Positions 61,484 to 64,000 of a stretch of 64,000 nt of DNA are shown piece after piece (position 1 is the stretch's first letter; each line of letters starts with the position of its first letter). Source of the stretch: Qingrenia yutianensis (GTDB lineage: Bacteria; Bacillota; Clostridia; UMGS1810); NCBI RefSeq assembly GCF_014385105.1, contig NZ_JACRTE010000005.1:1-64000 (forward strand), written 5' to 3'. The position numbers were made by a program, and so were the translations under genes. Below the pieces are notes generated by a model, which worked only from the letters and a program-made list of their open reading frames with translations, was not told the origin of the DNA and did not search any database.

Positions 61484-62440
61484 TTATCTAAAATCGTCAA
61501 GCCAAGTTTTGAACTGTTCAAGAGTTATTTCGCCGTTATAGCATTTTTTACGCTCGGCACGGGCGATTTTTCCGAACTTTTTAAATTCATCTTTAGTGAT
61601 GAGCTTTGCGCGCTGACGCGAGTCCATACGGCGGTAAGCGGTGATATAGGCTTTATGAATATCGTCGTTTTTATGAGTGATATCAAATGTTTTAAGTGCG
61701 CCGAACTCATTGCAAGGTCTTGTTTCGCCGGGCATAATTCTGTCGCAGTATTCGCTGCTTGTGCGCCCGCCGGGCACAAAATAATGACCGCAGCATTTAC
61801 ACGGCTTGAATTTAATCTTATTTGCAAGCATCTGCATTATATCAAAGCGAATTACATCATCCATAGTTTCGAGAGGGTAGATAATTACATCGCTTTCAAA
61901 ATCAAAATGCGAATCAAATTGAAAATCAAACAGTTTGCTCTCTTTTCCGTAGTTTACAAAACGCTGATTAAGGGAGCCGTTTTTATCTTTCATAATATCA
62001 TTTATATAAAACTTAATTTCAGCTTTTTTCTGCTCAATACTTGCTGTCATAGCATTGATAAAATTCATCATATAATGCGCCGAATCTTTTGGAGGCGCTG
62101 CAAAATCACTGCCCATAAACGCCGTAAATTCCGCAAGAGCTTTATCATCTGTTCCCTCGGCAAGGTATTCGATAAATGCAGCAATATAGACCGTTAAATA
62201 GCTGTTTTTATCTACGAACGGTGCAGCAATCGTTATAGCCTCACTTACACCGCCTGCGGCAAATGACGAAAGTATTTTTGTGAATATAGTTTCAAAATCG
62301 CTCCCGTCGATCCACAAAAAATCAAAAACCGCTTTGCCCGAAACAGAGCTTATCTCAGTTTCCTCTATCTGACTGAATTTTAACTTATAGTATGTCCGCT
62401 TGTTTTTTGAAAAGCCGAATATCTTTATATTATCTTTCAT
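61484..62440 (-). CDS. DUF6076-family protein
   Basis: 318 residues. The N-terminal two thirds is helical and variable. The C-terminal part has a zinc-binding motif KPCKCCGHYFVPGGRTSSEY with a matching CDRIM...RPCNEFG pair, then HKAYITAYRRMDSRQRAKLI. This matches DUF6076 proteins of Clostridia, of unknown function and often near integrases. The gene is antisense to its neighbours with its own promoter (62485-62513). Confidence 0.7.
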   Translation of the reverse strand: MKDNIKIFGFSKNKRTYYKLKFSQIEETEISSVSGKAVFDFLWIDGSDFETIFTKILSSFAAGGVSEAITIAAPFVDKNSYLTVYIAAFIEYLAEGTDDKALAEFTAFMGSDFAAPPKDSAHYMMNFINAMTASIEQKKAEIKFYINDIMKDKNGSLNQRFVNYGKESKLFDFQFDSHFDFESDVIIYPLETMDDVIRFDIMQMLANKIKFKPCKCCGHYFVPGGRTSSEYCDRIMPGETRPCNEFGALKTFDITHKNDDIHKAYITAYRRMDSRQRAKLITKDEFKKFGKIARAERKKCYNGEITLEQFKTWLDDFR

Positions 62441-62484
62441 AACACACCTACTTTATATAACGAATATACATAATACTTGTATCT

Positions 62485-62513
62485 ATTATATCATATCGTT
62501 TTTTAAAAGTCAA
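62485..62513 (-). promoter_or_regulatory. promoter of the DUF6076 gene
   Basis: Minus-strand TTGACT (62508-62513), 17-bp spacer, TATAAT (62485-62490). Confidence 0.75.
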
Positions 62514-62556
62514 CAAATACACAAAACGATTATAAAATATTTTTGAAAAATAATAC

Positions 62557-62585
62557 TTGACAAACTTATAAGCGTGTGATATACT
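62557..62585 (+). promoter_or_regulatory. promoter of the excisionase-integrase operon
   Basis: TTGACA (62557-62562), 17-bp spacer, TATACT (62580-62585). Confidence 0.75.
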
Positions 62586-62666
62586 ATAAACGACGATAAG
62601 TATATTTAACTTTATAATCGTTCTGTATATCCGTACATATACTATATCGGAAAGGAGGTCAGAAAT

Positions 62667-62867
62667 ATGAGCATTATAAACGACACACGCAAATTTAAAC
62701 AATATCCCGATGTTCTGTCGGCAGACCAAGCGGCTGAAATTCTTGATGTAAGCAAGAAAACAATCTATAAAGCAATCAAAAGCAAGGATATTCACGCCGT
62801 AAAGGTCGGTCGGGAATATAAGATAGTAAAATCAAAGCTGATTGAAATGCTTGTAGTAGGAAGGTAG
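62667..62867 (+). CDS. xis: excisionase-like helix-turn-helix protein
   Basis: 66 residues after a strong AAAGGAGGT site. The MerR-like motif is LSADQAAEILDVSKKTIYKA followed by a basic wing (VKVGREYKIVKSKLIEML), the standard small DNA-binding excisionase of integrative elements. It lies 2 bp before the integrase gene. It directs excision over integration. Confidence 0.8.
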   Translation: MSIINDTRKFKQYPDVLSADQAAEILDVSKKTIYKAIKSKDIHAVKVGREYKIVKSKLIEMLVVGR

Positions 62868-62869
62868 TG

Positions 62870-64000
62870 ATGAAAACGAAAAAAGAAGTTAAGGTTTCGG
62901 GACATTTGGAGGCAATCGGCGGAGTTTATCATATGAAGCTTTCGTGGATAGACGATGCCGGAAAACGCCGCCGCAAATCAAAAAGCACCGGATTGGCTGA
63001 ACGAGGAAATAAAAAACGAGCAAACGATATGCTTATCGACTTTATGCGTGAACAGGAAGCTGAAATCGCCGCAAGCGGCGATTCGGCAACGGACATTCTT
63101 TTCACGGATTATATGCAACAATGGCTTGAACGCGTCAAACCGAGTATTCAGCTTACTACATACAGCGGCTATCGCGACAATGTGTGCAGCATAATTATAC
63201 CGTATTTCAAGCCGCTTGAATTTAAGCTCAGAGATGTTACGGCGCAGCATATTCAGGATTTTTACACTGAGCAGATGAAGCGCGTATCGGGTAAAACGGT
63301 TAAAAGGTATCACGCAAATATACACAAAGCATTTAAAGATGCACGGCGGCTTCAAATTATTGATTCCAATCCTATGGATTGCGTTGAACCTCCGAAAGCA
63401 CAGCCTTTTCACGGGCAAGCCTATACGATTGAAGAATCTCAAAAAATTCTTGCTTTGGTGAGTGACACAATTTTTGAAATTCCGATTACGATGATGCTGT
63501 TTTACGGATTACGCAGAGAAGAAGCAATCGGTCTTAAATGGTCTAACATTGATTTTGAAAATGACAGTATTCTTATCGGTCATACAGTAACCGAAACAAG
63601 AGTTGACGGACATTTGCAAATGATACAAAAAGACCTGACCAAAAACAACAGCAGCTTTAGAAGTCTGCCGCTGGTAGCACCGATTAAAGAGCTTTTGGAC
63701 GAAAAAAGAAAGAGTATTTATGAGTGCAAAAAGCTTTTCAAAAGCGGTTATTGCAGCAAATACTCGGATTATGTGTGCGTTAATGAAATCGGGGAGTTGA
63801 TACGACCGAGAACTCTTTCTGATAATTTTAAGAGAATTATCAAGAAAAACAATATCCGAAATTTAAGGCTTTACGATTGCAGACACACGGCAGCGAGCAT
63901 AATGCTGAAAAACGGTGTAAGTATGAAACAAATTCAAATGATACTCGGTCACAGCGATTATGCAACAACGGCAAATATTTATTCTCATCTTGATTATGCG
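62870..64000 (+). CDS. int: tyrosine site-specific integrase (3' end outside window)
   Basis: 377 codons visible from ATG 62870. N-terminal arm-binding residues (RRRKSKSTGL), a core-binding domain (FTDYMQQWLERVKPSIQLTT), then the catalytic domain: YGLRREEAIGLKW (first Arg), a conserved Lys region, LYDCRHTAAS (Arg, with Tyr in place of the usual His two residues before), and LGHSDYATTANIYSH with the nucleophilic Tyr. The frame is still open at the window edge, so the last residues are missing. It recombines the tRNA-Ser core site. Confidence 0.92.
   Translation, partial: MKTKKEVKVSGHLEAIGGVYHMKLSWIDDAGKRRRKSKSTGLAERGNKKRANDMLIDFMREQEAEIAASGDSATDILFTDYMQQWLERVKPSIQLTTYSGYRDNVCSIIIPYFKPLEFKLRDVTAQHIQDFYTEQMKRVSGKTVKRYHANIHKAFKDARRLQIIDSNPMDCVEPPKAQPFHGQAYTIEESQKILALVSDTIFEIPITMMLFYGLRREEAIGLKWSNIDFENDSILIGHTVTETRVDGHLQMIQKDLTKNNSSFRSLPLVAPIKELLDEKRKSIYECKKLFKSGYCSKYSDYVCVNEIGELIRPRTLSDNFKRIIKKNNIRNLRLYDCRHTAASIMLKNGVSMKQIQMILGHSDYATTANIYSHLDYA

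Larger units (their letters stand above)
50808..64000. mobile_element. integrative element inserted in tRNA-Ser, right end outside window
   Basis: The left boundary is the truncated tRNA-Ser. The content is accessory: HTH/TnpV/replication-like genes, oriT-like DNA and MobC, an ATPase-nuclease, a type I restriction operon, a DUF6076 gene, then excisionase and tyrosine integrase reading toward the right end. Several genes (hsdS and its two followers) are clearly more AT-rich than the chromosome to the left. No relaxase, VirB4/VirD4 or other transfer genes are present, so the visible part is at most mobilisable. The right attachment site should restore a complete tRNA-Ser. Confidence 0.85.

Noticed and set aside
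63880..63900. Integrase as catalytically dead because Tyr replaces His in the HxxR motif
   Set aside because: Tyr at this position is frequent in active phage and element integrases; the Arg and nucleophilic Tyr are present.

Overview
The window looks like the chromosome of a spore-forming anaerobe of class Clostridia (Firmicutes), probably a gut- or digester-type fermenter. Support: a clostridial rRNA leader at the left edge, Spo0A and sigma-G, a SpoVB-like flippase, a SCIFF (six-cysteine) ranthipeptide locus, many strong TTGACA/TATAAT promoters, rho-independent terminators, GGAGG ribosome sites with frequent GTG/TTG starts, and SLH-anchored surface proteins. The species cannot be named from this sequence.

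Layout. 1-0.4 kb: tandem promoters and leader of an rRNA operon whose 16S gene should begin just left of base 1. 0.5-1.9 kb: ECF-like sigma factor with a membrane anti-sigma partner. 2.0-3.1 kb: three adjacent genes (AraC-GyrI regulator and two YoaP-like acetyltransferases) that keep both ends but have lost their middles. 3.2-6.8 kb: two S-layer-homology proteins sharing a 170-bp identical block. 6.9-8.5 kb: KDG kinase and decayed remnants, including a VTC-domain gene with an in-frame stop. 8.6-14.6 kb: one operon with a PqqD-like protein, ABC exporter, secreted protein, 55-residue precursor-like peptide ending in Ser, HPr-kinase-like P-loop protein and an SLH protein; it looks like a RiPP locus without a recognisable cyclase. 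14.7-24.8 kb: housekeeping and sporulation genes (prmA, sigG, spoVB-like, HU, S4 protein, mscL, CarD) around a sugar-acid operon (SDR, dehydratase, KDPG aldolase).

25-27.3 kb: polar amino-acid ABC transporter whose binding protein appears circularly permuted. 27.6-29.3 kb: NifU-like scaffold plus GGGtGRT protein. 29.4-31.1 kb: SCIFF maturase and a precursor that is an in-frame tandem duplication. 31.2-34.7 kb: basic-amino-acid decarboxylase and glmS with its self-cleaving ribozyme. 34.8-41.5 kb: AraC regulator divergent from a six-gene hexuronate operon (two TIM-barrel isomerases, two Gfo/Idh/MocA dehydrogenases, mannonate dehydratase, fructuronate reductase). With the KDG kinase and aldolase elsewhere in the window this completes hexuronate to KDG to pyruvate plus glyceraldehyde-3-phosphate. 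41.6-50.8 kb: a cytidylate-kinase-like protein, DUF3048 lipoprotein, glutamate dehydrogenase, AraC regulator, tRNA-Thr, spo0A, a methyltransferase, tmRNA and a nucleotidyltransferase.

50.8 kb to the right edge: an integrative element inserted in a tRNA-Ser gene. Only the tRNA 3' half is present at 50808-50866; excisionase and tyrosine integrase lie at the far end and run off the window. Its cargo is a TnpV/replication/MobC segment without a relaxase, and a type I restriction-modification operon (ATPase-nuclease, hsdM, hsdS, a HEPN-like protein, a small ORF, hsdR). The points most worth a second look are the duplicated SCIFF precursor, the permuted binding protein, the kinase-associated peptide locus and the HEPN-like gene inside the restriction operon.
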